In this document: positions 34,117-42,202 of the stretch, in pieces | How the letters are laid out: each line of letters begins with the position of its first letter | How positions within the stretch are numbered: the stretch's first letter is position 1 | Source of the DNA: Knoellia sp. S7-12 | GTDB lineage: Bacteria; Actinomycetota; Actinomycetes; Actinomycetales; Dermatophilaceae | NCBI RefSeq assembly: GCF_040518285.1 | Contig: NZ_CP155449.1 | Span: forward strand, 3,162,001 to 3,226,000 | Length of the DNA: 64,000 nucleotides | Reading direction: 5' to 3' | The notes under the pieces: model-generated | Database searches by the model: none | What the model saw: only the letters and a program-made list of their open reading frames with translations | Told to the model about the DNA's origin: nothing | Position numbers and translations under genes: made by a program

Positions 34117-35669
34117 CCGCCACGCCCAGCGACCCCGGCAAGCCAGCCACGCCCTCCCGCCCCACGTCCGCTGAGCTCATCGCCGCAGTCCTCGACGACG
34201 GCATCTGGCAGTCCTGGGACGAGCGGCCGCTCGCTGTGGCCGAACCCGACAGCCTTTATGCCGCAGAGCTCGCCGCCGCTGCCGAGAAGGCCGGCACGGA
34301 CGAGTCCATCGTCACCGGGGAGGGCCGGATCGGCGGCCACCGGGTCGCTGTCATCGCCGGGGAGTTCCGCTTCATGGCCGGCTCGATCGGGGTCGCCGCG
34401 GCCGAACGCATCGTCCTCGCGTTCGAGCGGGCCACCGAGGAACGACTGCCGCTCTTCGCTGCGCCCGCATCGGGTGGCACCCGCATGCAGGAGGGCACGC
34501 CCGCGTTCGTGACGATGGTCAAGATCTCGGCTGCCGTGGCGGCCTACAAGCGGGAACACCTGCCCTACATCACCTACCTGCGCCACCCCACGACTGGCGG
34601 GGTGTTCGCCTCGTGGGGCTCACTCGGCCATGTCACAGTGGGCGAGCCGGGTGCCACGATCGGCTTCCTCGGCGCCCGCGTCTACGAAGCGCTCTACGGT
34701 CAACAGTTCCCCGATGGCGTCCAGACCGCTGAGAACCTCTTCGCCCACGGGCTGCTCGACGCCGTCCTCCCCGTCGAGCTGCTCACCGAGACCGCGGCGC
34801 GCTTCCTCGACCTCGTCCTCGCTCCTCACGACAGCAAGCCCGCCCCCGAGGTCCCCCGCGAGCAGCTCCCCGACATCGCTGCTTGGGAGTCAATCCTGTT
34901 GTCCCGCAAACCCTCTCGCCCCGGAGTGCGCGCCCTGCTCAAGCTCGGCGCCACCGACGTGCTGCCCCTCTTCGGCACCGGTGCGGGCGAATGGGACCGG
35001 TCGTTGTTCCTCGCGCTCGCCCGCTTCGAGGGCACGCCCTGCGTCGTCCTGGGTCAGGACCGCCGGGGCGAGCAGACCGAAGCACCTCTCGGTCCGTCCG
35101 GACTTCGCGTCGCTCGGCGCGGCATGAAGCTCGCCACCGAGCTCAACCTGCCCCTCGTGAGCATCATCGACACGGCCGGCGCGGCACTGTCCAAGGAGGC
35201 CGAGGAGGGTGGCATGGCCGGCGAGATCGCCCGGTGCCTGTCAGAGCTCGTCGTCCTCGACGTTCCCACCGTCTGCGTCCTGCTCGGTCAGGGCACGGGC
35301 GGCGGCGCACTTGCCCTCATGCCCGCCGACCGCGTCATCAGCGCCCAGCACTCGTGGCTCTCTCCGCTCCCGCCGGAGGGCGCCTCCGCGATCCTCCATC
35401 GCACCCCCGATCGAGCACCCGAGCTCGCCGAACGCCAACGGGTCCGATCCCTCGACCTCCTCGAGGACGGGATCATCGACCGCATCGTCGCCGAGCGCCC
35501 GGACGCCTCTCAGGAACCAGAAGCCTTCTGCCAACGGATGGGTCAGGCGATCCGCCACGAGCTGGCCGAGCTCTCCGAGGTCGAACCCACCCAGCGCCTC
35601 ACCGACCGGCACACGCGATACCGCCAACTCGGTCGTGGCAGCGGTCCTACGCTGAAGCGTGGCGTCTGA
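34113..35669 (+). CDS. AccD-AccA-like carboxyltransferase fusion
   Basis: 518 residues. Residues about 60-240 match the AccD half (FRFMAGSIGVAAAERI, SGGTRMQEG, PTTGGVFASWGSLG) and about 270-470 the AccA half (IIDTAGAALSKEAEEGGMAGEIA, GQGTGGGALALMPADRV, SPEGAS-like PPEGASAILH). The Cys4 zinc ribbon of AccD is absent; no Cys precedes residue 300. No biotin or biotin-carboxylase genes are nearby. Proteins of this shape can run in reverse as decarboxylases (compare MdcD/E); malonyl-CoA decarboxylation is a reasonable guess after the CaiB enzyme. Confidence 0.82.
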   Translation: MTATPSDPGKPATPSRPTSAELIAAVLDDGIWQSWDERPLAVAEPDSLYAAELAAAAEKAGTDESIVTGEGRIGGHRVAVIAGEFRFMAGSIGVAAAERIVLAFERATEERLPLFAAPASGGTRMQEGTPAFVTMVKISAAVAAYKREHLPYITYLRHPTTGGVFASWGSLGHVTVGEPGATIGFLGARVYEALYGQQFPDGVQTAENLFAHGLLDAVLPVELLTETAARFLDLVLAPHDSKPAPEVPREQLPDIAAWESILLSRKPSRPGVRALLKLGATDVLPLFGTGAGEWDRSLFLALARFEGTPCVVLGQDRRGEQTEAPLGPSGLRVARRGMKLATELNLPLVSIIDTAGAALSKEAEEGGMAGEIARCLSELVVLDVPTVCVLLGQGTGGGALALMPADRVISAQHSWLSPLPPEGASAILHRTPDRAPELAERQRVRSLDLLEDGIIDRIVAERPDASQEPEAFCQRMGQAIRHELAELSEVEPTQRLTDRHTRYRQLGRGSGPTLKRGV

Positions 35670-36753
35670 CCCTCCCGTCCCCCGGCAGGAAGTCCGCTTC
35701 TGTCGGTCCAGCGACGGGGTGCAGATCGCCTATGCCATCCACGGTTCCGGCCCGCCGCTCGTCGTCGACTCGTGTTGGCTGAGCCACCTGCAGTACGACT
35801 GGGCCTCACCCGTCTGGCGCCACTATCTTGTCGAGTGGGGTCGCTCGCACACCGTCATCCGCTTCGACGAGCGTGGCCACGGACTGTCCGACCGCGGCGT
35901 CGAGGACCACAGTCTCGAGGTGCGCCTCGCCGACCTCGAGGCCGTCGTCGACGATGCCGAGCTCGCCCGCTTCGACCTCCTCGCCATGGCCCAGGGTGGC
36001 CCGGTCGCCATCGCGTATGCCGCTCGCCACCCTGAGCGCATCTCTCGACTCGCCTTCTATGGCAGCTATTCGGGCCAGCAGTCCAAGGACCCGGACGCGG
36101 CCGAGATGGACGACACCCTCGACGCCCTCATCAAGGTCGGGTGGGCACGACCGGACTCGGCCTTCCGCCGGGTGTTCACATCGCTCATGATCCCCGGCGC
36201 GACCGAGGAGCAGCACGTCTGGCTCGACGAGCTGCAGCGCAACGCAACCTCCGCAGACACCGCCCGGACCTCCCGCCGCCAACGCCTCGCGACCGATGCC
36301 TCCCACCTGCTCGACCAACTCACTGCAGCAACCCTCGTCCTGCACTCGCGTGGTGACCGGATGAATGACTTCTCCGAGGCCCGCTACCTCGCGAGTCACA
36401 TCGCGGGCGCGCGACTCGTCGCCCTCGAGAGCGACAACCACATCGTCCTCGAGGACGAACCCGCCTGGCCTGCCTTCCAGGAGGCGCTGCGAGCCTTCCT
36501 CGACGAACCCGAGCGCCCAGCCTCTGCCGCGCCCACCCCGACGGAGTCCTCCACGCTCGCCACCCTGTCTGCTCGTGAGCGCGAGATCCTGGGCCTCGCC
36601 GCTCGCGGTCTCGACAACGACGAGATCGCCGCCGAGCTCGTGCTCAGCCCTCGCACGGTCGAGCGGCACTTCAGCAATCTCTACGCGAAGCTCGACCTCC
36701 ACGGGAAGTCGGCGCGCACGGCCGCCGTCGCACGCCTCCTCACCTCGCGCTGA
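35659..36753 (+). CDS. LuxR-type regulator with alpha/beta-hydrolase sensor domain
   Basis: 364 residues, GTG start overlapping the upstream stop by 11 nt. Residues about 10-285 form an alpha/beta-hydrolase fold. The nucleophile elbow reads LLAMAQGGPVAIAYA: Ala stands where the catalytic Ser should be, while the Asp (SRGDRM) and His (SDNHIVL) regions remain. So the domain is probably a ligand sensor, not an enzyme. Residues about 300-360 are the LuxR helix-turn-helix (LSAREREILGLAARGLDNDEIAAELVLSPRTVERH). Co-transcribed with the CoA-transferase genes and may control them. Confidence 0.85.
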   Translation: MASDPPVPRQEVRFCRSSDGVQIAYAIHGSGPPLVVDSCWLSHLQYDWASPVWRHYLVEWGRSHTVIRFDERGHGLSDRGVEDHSLEVRLADLEAVVDDAELARFDLLAMAQGGPVAIAYAARHPERISRLAFYGSYSGQQSKDPDAAEMDDTLDALIKVGWARPDSAFRRVFTSLMIPGATEEQHVWLDELQRNATSADTARTSRRQRLATDASHLLDQLTAATLVLHSRGDRMNDFSEARYLASHIAGARLVALESDNHIVLEDEPAWPAFQEALRAFLDEPERPASAAPTPTESSTLATLSAREREILGLAARGLDNDEIAAELVLSPRTVERHFSNLYAKLDLHGKSARTAAVARLLTSR

Positions 36754-36850
36754 GCAGGTCTCGCGGCTACGCGTATGCCGCCACCGCACCATCGAGCCCC
36801 CCTCACCGTTGCGTGCACGCGCCGATGTGACGGGCACCTCCGCATTCCTA

Positions 36851-36867
36851 GGTTGAGTGGATCAACC
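36851..36867 (+). promoter_or_regulatory. Inverted repeat before the methyltransferase gene
   Basis: GGTTGA-N5-TCAACC, 23 nt upstream of ATG 36890. Possible operator; no known regulator assigned. Nothing else seen between 36754 and 36889 except one copy of the CGGCATAC/GTATGCCG 8-mer. Confidence 0.35.
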
Positions 36868-36889
36868 ATCACCGAAGGAAGGCACTCCG

Positions 36890-37732
36890 ATGAGCACCAC
36901 GACCCCAACCCCACGAGCCACCGACGACGCCGCACTCAAGGCCAAGCACCGTGCGATGTGGGCGCTCGGCAACTACCCCGCCGTCGCCAGCGAAATCATC
37001 GCGTCGCTCGGCCCGATCCTCGTCGATGCCGCCAGCGTCGGTGCAGGACAGCGCATCCACGACGTCGCAGCCGGGTCCGGCAATGTCGCGATCCCCGCGG
37101 CCCGCACCGGCGCGGACGTCGTGGCCACCGACCTCACACCCGAGCTCCTTGCCGAGGGCGAGCGCGTTGCCGACGGCGAAGGACTCCACATCACCTGGCT
37201 CGCCGCCGACGCCGAGGACCTGCCGTGCGAGGACGGAGAGTTCGACACCGTGCTCTCCTGTGTCGGCGTGATGTTCGCGCCGCACCACCAGCCGGTCGCG
37301 GACCAGCTCATGCGGGTCTGTCGCCCCGGCGGCACCATCGGCCTCATCAGCTGGACGCCCGAAGGGTTCATCGGGCAGATGTTCGCGACGATGAAGCCCT
37401 ATGCGCCGCCGCCTCCTCCCGGCGCCCAGCCGCCCCCGCTCTGGGGTCACGTCGACCACGTACAGGACCTCTTCGGAGATCGCGTCAGGATCACGAAGGC
37501 GGTCCAGCAGGACCTCGTCGTCGACCAGTTCCCGACACCGCAGCACTTCGTCGACTTCTTCAAGGAGAACTACGGCCCGACGATCGCGGTCTACCGCTTC
37601 ATCGCCGAGGACCCCGAGCGCGTCGCCGCACTGGACGCCGACCTCCTCGCGCTCGCCGAGCGCTTCGACCGTGGCACCGAAGGCACCGTCCTCGACTGGG
37701 AGTACCTCCTCGTCATCGCCACCCGCACCTGA
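36890..37732 (+). CDS. Class I SAM-dependent methyltransferase
   Basis: 280 residues; ATG with GAAGGAAGG upstream. SAM motif I is IHDVAAGSGNVAIPAA, the acidic end of strand 2 is ATDLTPELL, motif II region EDGEFDTVLSCVGVMFAP and motif III RVCRPGGTIGLISW. A proline-rich loop (PPPPPGAQPPP) sits near residue 180. Resembles small-molecule methyltransferases; substrate unknown. Located between the LuxR regulator and carbamate kinase but with its own spacing, so perhaps separately transcribed. Confidence 0.85.
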   Translation: MSTTTPTPRATDDAALKAKHRAMWALGNYPAVASEIIASLGPILVDAASVGAGQRIHDVAAGSGNVAIPAARTGADVVATDLTPELLAEGERVADGEGLHITWLAADAEDLPCEDGEFDTVLSCVGVMFAPHHQPVADQLMRVCRPGGTIGLISWTPEGFIGQMFATMKPYAPPPPPGAQPPPLWGHVDHVQDLFGDRVRITKAVQQDLVVDQFPTPQHFVDFFKENYGPTIAVYRFIAEDPERVAALDADLLALAERFDRGTEGTVLDWEYLLVIATRT

Positions 37733-37756
37733 GTGCGTGAACTGCCCTGCGACACC

Positions 37757-37853
37757 TGCCAAACGGGAGGGCGTCGCCTGTCAGGTGATGCCAACGCCGG
37801 ACCGCAGCCGTCTCCCTAGGCTCGCGGCAACGGCATACCGACGGGGTATGCCG
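37757..37853 (+). promoter_or_regulatory. Carbamate kinase promoter region and hairpin
   Basis: TGCCAA at 37757 and 37789, -10 TAGGCT at 37817-37822 in the 10-mer CCTAGGCTCG shared with the caiB promoter. CGGCATACC (37831-37839) and GGTATGCCG (37845-37853) form a 9-bp hairpin in the leader, 9 nt before the Shine-Dalgarno GGAGGTGA (37863-37870). Confidence 0.5.
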
Positions 37854-37874
37854 GCCGGTCCCGGAGGTGAGCGC

Positions 37875-38816
37875 GTGCGAGTTCTCGTAGCACTCGGCGG
37901 CAATGCCATGACCTCGCCCGAGGGGTCGGCGCACCCTGCCGACCAGGTGCGGGCCATCACCGAGGCGATGGAGCACGTCGCCGAGCTGGTCGCCGCCGGG
38001 CACGAGGTCGTCCTCACCCACGGCAACGGCCCCCAGGTGGGCAACCTCCTCGTCAAGAACGAGCTGGCTGCCCAGGTCGTCCCGCCCGTGCCACTGGATT
38101 GGTGCGGCGCGCAGACGCAGGGGACGATCGGCTTCACGATGCTGGACGCGCTCGAGCCAGCGCTTGCTCGTCGCGGGGTCGCGCGCCCGGTTGCAGCCCT
38201 CGTGACTCGGACCCTCGTCGACGCCGACGATCCCCATTTCCGCGAACCCAGCAAGCCGATCGGTCGCTACCTGCCGGCTGCCGAGGCGCAGCAGATGATC
38301 GAGCACGGCCAGCACTGGGAGGACCGCGGCGACAAGGGGTGGCGCCGCGTCGTGGCGTCGCCGGAGCCGCGCGAAGTCCTCGACCTGCCCGCCATCCGCG
38401 CCCTCGTCGACGCTGGCCAGGTCGTCGTCGCGGCCGGTGGCGGCGGCATCCCGGTCGTCCGCGAGTCAGACGGAGCCCTGCGTGGCGTCGAGGCCGTCAT
38501 CGACAAGGACCTCACCGCAGCGTTGCTCGCCGAGGCGCTGGCCTGCGACATCCTCATCATCGCCACTGACGTCGACCACGCGATGGTCGACTACGGCACG
38601 CCGGACGAGCGTCCGCTCGAGTTCACCTCGCTCGCCCAGATGCAGGCGTATGCCGCAGCCGGCCAGTTCACGTCCGGCTCGATGGGTCCCAAGGTCGACG
38701 CCGCGATGCGCTTCGCCGAGTCAGGCGGCCGAAGCATCATCACCTCACTCGCCCACATCACCGACGCCGTCGAGCGAGAGTTCGGCACGGTCATCGACAC
38801 GAGCCCAGAAGATTGA
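37875..38816 (+). CDS. arcC: Carbamate kinase
   Basis: 313 residues, the usual family length. GTG 37875 is chosen for its GGAGGTGA Shine-Dalgarno 4 nt upstream; ATG 37848 falls inside a hairpin. Motifs of the amino-acid kinase fold are clear: [36 protein letters not shown] and [10 protein letters not shown], plus [12 protein letters not shown]. It converts carbamoyl phosphate and ADP to ATP, CO2 and ammonia. No arginine deiminase genes are nearby. Its likely source of carbamoyl phosphate is the FdrA/AllG/AllH set, and the downstream barbiturase homologue fits this. Confidence 0.95.
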   Translation: MRVLVALGGNAMTSPEGSAHPADQVRAITEAMEHVAELVAAGHEVVLTHGNGPQVGNLLVKNELAAQVVPPVPLDWCGAQTQGTIGFTMLDALEPALARRGVARPVAALVTRTLVDADDPHFREPSKPIGRYLPAAEAQQMIEHGQHWEDRGDKGWRRVVASPEPREVLDLPAIRALVDAGQVVVAAGGGGIPVVRESDGALRGVEAVIDKDLTAALLAEALACDILIIATDVDHAMVDYGTPDERPLEFTSLAQMQAYAAAGQFTSGSMGPKVDAAMRFAESGGRSIITSLAHITDAVEREFGTVIDTSPED

Positions 38817-38839
38817 CCCCTCCACAGAAAGGTCCAGCC

Positions 38840-39982
38840 GTGCCAGAAGCCATCGAGGTCCGCAAGGTTCCGCTCCACAGTGTCTCCGACGCCTCCGAGC
38901 TCGCGAAGCTCATCGACGACGGGGTGATGGAGGCAGGCCGCGTCATCGCCATCATCGGCAAGACCGAGGGCAACGGTGGGGTCAACGACTACACCCGGAT
39001 CATTGCGGACCGGGCCTTTCGTGAGGTGCTCATCGAGAAGGGCGCACCGGCCGACCAGGTCAAGCAGGTGCCCATCGTCTGGTCGGGCGGAACCGATGGC
39101 ATCATCAGCCCGCACGCCACGATCTTTGCGACCGTCCCGGCCGACAAGGCGGAGCAATCCGACGAGCCACGACTCACCGTCGGCTTCGCCATGAGCGAAG
39201 CGATTCTCCCCGAGGAGATCGGCTACGTCGGCATGGTCACCAAGGTCGCCGACGCCGTGAAGGTCGCCATGGAGCGCGCCGGGATCACCGACCCCGCCGA
39301 CGTTCATTACGTGCAGACCAAGACGCCGCTGCTGACGATCCACACCATCCGTGATGCGAAGTCACGTGGGCAAAAGGTCTGGACCGAGCACACGCACGAG
39401 TCGATGGACCTCTCCAACGGCACGACCGGACTCGGCATCGCCGTGGCACTCGGCGAGATCGAGATGCCGACCGACGAGGACGTCATGCACAACCGGTCGC
39501 TGTTCTCCGCAGTAGCCTCCTGCTCCTCAGGCGTCGAGCTCGACCAGGCGCAGGTCGTCGTCGTCGGCAACGCTCGCGGGGTCGGTGGCCGCTATCGCAT
39601 CGGCCACTCGGTCATGCGCGACGCCCTCGACGCCGACGGCATCTGGGAGGCCATCAAGGACGCCGGTCTCGAACTGCCCGACCGCCCCCACACCAGTGAC
39701 ATCAAGGGTCGGCTCGTCAACGTCTTCCTCAAGTGCGAGGTGAGCCAGGACGGCCAGGTCCGTGGCCGGCGCAACGCGATGCTCGACGACTCCGACGTCC
39801 ACTGGCACCGCCAGATCAAGGCGACCGTCGGTGGCGTCACCGCGTCAGTGACCGGAGACCCGGCCGTGTTCGTGTCAGTCTCGGCCGCTCACCAAGGCCC
39901 CGACGGTGGCGGCCCCGTGGCAGCAATCATCGACCTCGGCGAAGGCGAGCCCACTGGCTACGCCGCCCCCGGCGCCCCCTAG
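38840..39982 (+). CDS. Barbiturase/cyanuric acid hydrolase-family ring-opening amidase
   Basis: 380 residues; GTG 38840 with GAAAGG upstream, 23 nt after carbamate kinase. The family has three Ser-Lys dyads: K41 ([14 protein letters not shown]) with S82 ([12 protein letters not shown]), K161 (VQTKTPLL) with S229/S230 (ASCSSGVE), K298 (FLKCEV) with S348 ([15 protein letters not shown]). Members open barbiturate (to ureidomalonate) or cyanuric acid. From memory the N-terminus resembles Rhodococcus barbiturase, and the linked permease, molybdoenzyme and carbamoyl-phosphate genes favour barbiturate. Cyanuric acid is the alternative and cannot be excluded by eye. Confidence 0.85.
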   Translation: MPEAIEVRKVPLHSVSDASELAKLIDDGVMEAGRVIAIIGKTEGNGGVNDYTRIIADRAFREVLIEKGAPADQVKQVPIVWSGGTDGIISPHATIFATVPADKAEQSDEPRLTVGFAMSEAILPEEIGYVGMVTKVADAVKVAMERAGITDPADVHYVQTKTPLLTIHTIRDAKSRGQKVWTEHTHESMDLSNGTTGLGIAVALGEIEMPTDEDVMHNRSLFSAVASCSSGVELDQAQVVVVGNARGVGGRYRIGHSVMRDALDADGIWEAIKDAGLELPDRPHTSDIKGRLVNVFLKCEVSQDGQVRGRRNAMLDDSDVHWHRQIKATVGGVTASVTGDPAVFVSVSAAHQGPDGGGPVAAIIDLGEGEPTGYAAPGAP

Positions 39983-39989
39983 TCCCCCC

Positions 39990-40102
39990 CACCTGATCCC
40001 ACCACCACTGGTTGCGCATCACAGTCGCAGCCGCCACTAGTCGCGCATTGCGACCGCGACGCCAGATCGCGGTCGCAATGCGCAATCAGTGGCAATCAGG
40101 TG
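39990..40102. repeat. Nested inverted-repeat element with a 17-bp hairpin
   Basis: GCGCATTGCGACCGCGA (40043-40059) pairs perfectly with 40067-40083 across a 7-nt loop. A related unit, CCACTRRT(T/C)GCGC, occurs at 40005 and 40034 and inverted at 40080-40092. The whole is bounded by CACCTGAT (39990-39997) and its complement (40095-40102). It lies between the convergent barbiturase gene and the 55-residue gene, so it may end both transcripts; the nested form also resembles a REP-like element. Confidence 0.6.
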
Positions 40103-40106
40103 ATCC

Positions 40107-40274
40107 TCAGAGGGGGCCGTTCCACTGGCCCAGCTGCGTCACCGACGCGTCGGCGTGGGCCTGGGTCCCGCCCCCCGCCTCCTTGTAGCCCCTGTCATGG
40201 CCGAACTTGCGGTCGTAGAGCCATGCGCCGATGAGCACGACGCCGAGCACGATCCCTGTGATGATCCAGAACAT
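40107..40274 (-). CDS. 55-residue single-span membrane protein
   Basis: ATG 40274 with GAGGAGCAGGGG upstream, stop at 40107. One membrane helix (FWIITGIVLGVVLIGAWLY) then a soluble tail of about 35 residues rich in Gly, Ala and charged residues (YDRKFGHDRGYKEAGGG). Good actinobacterial codon use. No family recognised. Orientation and the hairpins on either side suggest its own transcript. Confidence 0.7.
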   Translation of the reverse strand: MFWIITGIVLGVVLIGAWLYDRKFGHDRGYKEAGGGTQAHADASVTQLGQWNGPL

Positions 40275-40364
40275 GTCCCCTGCTCCTCACCGCCGGTGCG
40301 AACGTCCGACCGTTGCGCCAAGTGTGGCACCCCAGCTGTGCGGAACGACAGGGTTTTGAGCAGG

Positions 40365-40414
40365 ACCTACTGCACCCTAGGTGGGGTGATCACCCCACCT
40401 ACGATGCAGTAGGT
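40365..40414. terminator. Large 50-bp palindrome downstream of purH
   Basis: Outer arms ACCTACTGCA (40365-40374) and TGCAGTAGGT (40405-40414) and a perfect 24-bp inner palindrome (40378-40401, halves TAGGTGGGGTGA and its complement) flank 3-nt mismatches. It starts 4 nt beyond the purH stop and would fold as a very strong hairpin with no T-tract. Terminator or a dimeric protein site. Confidence 0.6.
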
Positions 40415-40417
40415 GCG

Positions 40418-42070
40418 TCAGTGGGAGAAGTGGCGGGTCCCGGTGAAATACATCGTCACGCCAGCAGCCTGAGCCGCCTCGATGACCTCGGGGTCACGCA
40501 TGGATCCACCCGGGGCCACGACAGCGCGCACGCCTGCGTCGAGCAGCACCTGGAGCCCGTCGGCGAACGGGAAGAACGCATCCGACGAGGCCACGGCGCC
40601 GCGTGCGCGCTCGACACCGCCCTCGTCCCCGGCGCCAGAGTTGGCACGGGACACCGCGAGGTGGCACGAGTCGACGCGGTTGACCTGACCCATCCCGATT
40701 CCGACCGACGCCCCACCGGAGGCGAGCAGGATCGCGTTGGACTTCACCGCGCGCACCGAGCGCCACGCGAACTGCAGATCCGCGAGCGTCGCCGCGTCGG
40801 CGGCCTCGCCCGAGACGAGCCGCCAATTGGCCGCGTCGTCCCCGCCGGTGACGGCCCCAGTCTCATCAGAGACGACCGCGTCGACCGTGTCGCGGTGTTG
40901 CATGAGCAGACCGCCATTGATCGGTCGGATCTCGGCGCCACCGCGTGACGGCGCCGCAGCCTCGAGGAGGCGGATGTTCTTCTTGGCGGTGAGCACCTCG
41001 AGTGCGTCCGCATCGAAGCCGGGTGCCACGACGACCTCCGTGAAGATGTCAGCCACGACGCGTGCCATCTCGACGGTCACGGGCCGGTTCGTCGCGATGA
41101 TGCCGCCGAACGCGGAGACCGGGTCACACTCGTGCGCGCGTCGGTGCGCCTCAGCGACGTCCGCGCCGACCGCGATGCCGCAGGGGTTGGCATGCTTGAT
41201 GATCGCGACCGTCGGCTGGTCGCCGTGGTCGTGGGCCGCCCGCACCGCAGCGTCGGCATCGACGTAGTTGTTGTAGGACATGGCCTTGCCGTGGAGCTGA
41301 CGCGCCTGCGCCAGACCCGGCTCGGGCGCGAAGCCATTGGTGTAGATCGCGGCACTCTGGTGCGGGTTCTCGCCATAGCGAAGGACCTCTGACTTCGACC
41401 ACGTCGCACCCACCCACGCGGGGAAGCCCGAGCCCTCGGACGTGTCGGTGTAGGCGTTGCCCATCCACGACGCGACGTGCACGTCATAGGTCGCCGTGTG
41501 CACGAACGCCTTCGCGGCGAGCGCCTTGCGCTCTGCGAACGTGAAACCGTTGCCGTGCACGGCTTCCAGAACTTCGGCGTATGCCGTCGGGTCGACGACC
41601 ACGGCCACGCTCGGGTGGTTCTTTGCGGCCGCGCGAACCATCGAGGGCCCGCCGATGTCGATGTTCTCGACGATGTCGTCGGCAGAGGCGCCAGATGCGA
41701 CGGTGTCGGCGAACGGGTAGAGGTTGACGACAACGAGGTCGAACGCCTCGACGCCGAGCTCAGTGAGCTGCTCGACGTGATCGGGCTTGCGGGTGTCGGC
41801 GAGGATGCCGGCGTGCACCACTGGGTGCAGCGTCTTGACGCGGCCCTCGAGGCACTCGGGGAAGCCGGTCAGATCGGCGACCTCGGTCACGGGGATGCCG
41901 AGCCCCTCGATGAGCTTGGCGGAGCCACCGGTCGACACGATCGCGACACCGGCCTCGTGGAGGCCACGCGCAAGCTCCTCGAGCCCGGTCTTGTCGAAGA
42001 CCGAGATGAGGGCCCGACGGATCGGGCGGAGATCCTGTGTGGGTCCGGGCTGGCTGACGGTGACGGCCAT
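40418..42070 (-). CDS. purH: PurH: AICAR formyltransferase/IMP cyclohydrolase
   Basis: 550 residues, slightly longer than the bacterial norm of about 520-530. N-terminal methylglyoxal-synthase-like cyclohydrolase domain ([50 protein letters not shown]). C-terminal transformylase has KHANPCG and the FRSDA-like [28 protein letters not shown]. Catalyses the last two steps of IMP synthesis. A ZTP riboswitch lies in its leader, and the ATG has GGAG about 8 nt upstream. Confidence 0.97.
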   Translation of the reverse strand: MAVTVSQPGPTQDLRPIRRALISVFDKTGLEELARGLHEAGVAIVSTGGSAKLIEGLGIPVTEVADLTGFPECLEGRVKTLHPVVHAGILADTRKPDHVEQLTELGVEAFDLVVVNLYPFADTVASGASADDIVENIDIGGPSMVRAAAKNHPSVAVVVDPTAYAEVLEAVHGNGFTFAERKALAAKAFVHTATYDVHVASWMGNAYTDTSEGSGFPAWVGATWSKSEVLRYGENPHQSAAIYTNGFAPEPGLAQARQLHGKAMSYNNYVDADAAVRAAHDHGDQPTVAIIKHANPCGIAVGADVAEAHRRAHECDPVSAFGGIIATNRPVTVEMARVVADIFTEVVVAPGFDADALEVLTAKKNIRLLEAAAPSRGGAEIRPINGGLLMQHRDTVDAVVSDETGAVTGGDDAANWRLVSGEAADAATLADLQFAWRSVRAVKSNAILLASGGASVGIGMGQVNRVDSCHLAVSRANSGAGDEGGVERARGAVASSDAFFPFADGLQVLLDAGVRAVVAPGGSMRDPEVIEAAQAAGVTMYFTGTRHFSH

Positions 42071-42126
42071 GGGGATGGCTCCAATCGCGGTGCGGGGGCG
42101 TGCGGGTGCACGAGATCAACAGGTGG

Positions 42127-42198
42127 GAGCACCCAGGCGGGCGATGCGATCCCTTGTGACTCCCCGGTGGTGGTCCACCTGCGCCAGTCGTCGCCGAT
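42127..42198 (-). ncRNA. ZTP (ZMP/ZTP, pfl) riboswitch upstream of purH
   Basis: Reading the minus strand: GACGACTGGCG, a short hairpin with GGTGGACCACC, the conserved CACCGGGGAG, then, after a spacer, the second domain CCCGCCTGGGTG. These match the two conserved blocks of the pfl/ZTP aptamer as I remember them. The family senses the purine intermediates ZMP and ZTP and controls folate and purine genes, often purH. It lies between the purN stop (42203) and purH start, so purH can be adjusted separately from purN. The expression platform (42071-42126) is short, with no clear terminator, so translational control is likely. Confidence 0.88.
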
Positions 42199-42202
42199 GA
42201 TT

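Noticed and set aside
38840..39982. Cyanuric acid hydrolase as the preferred call
   Set aside because: The family does not separate cleanly by eye. Context (permease, molybdoenzyme, no biuret hydrolase or atz genes) favours barbiturate, but the alternative is kept open.
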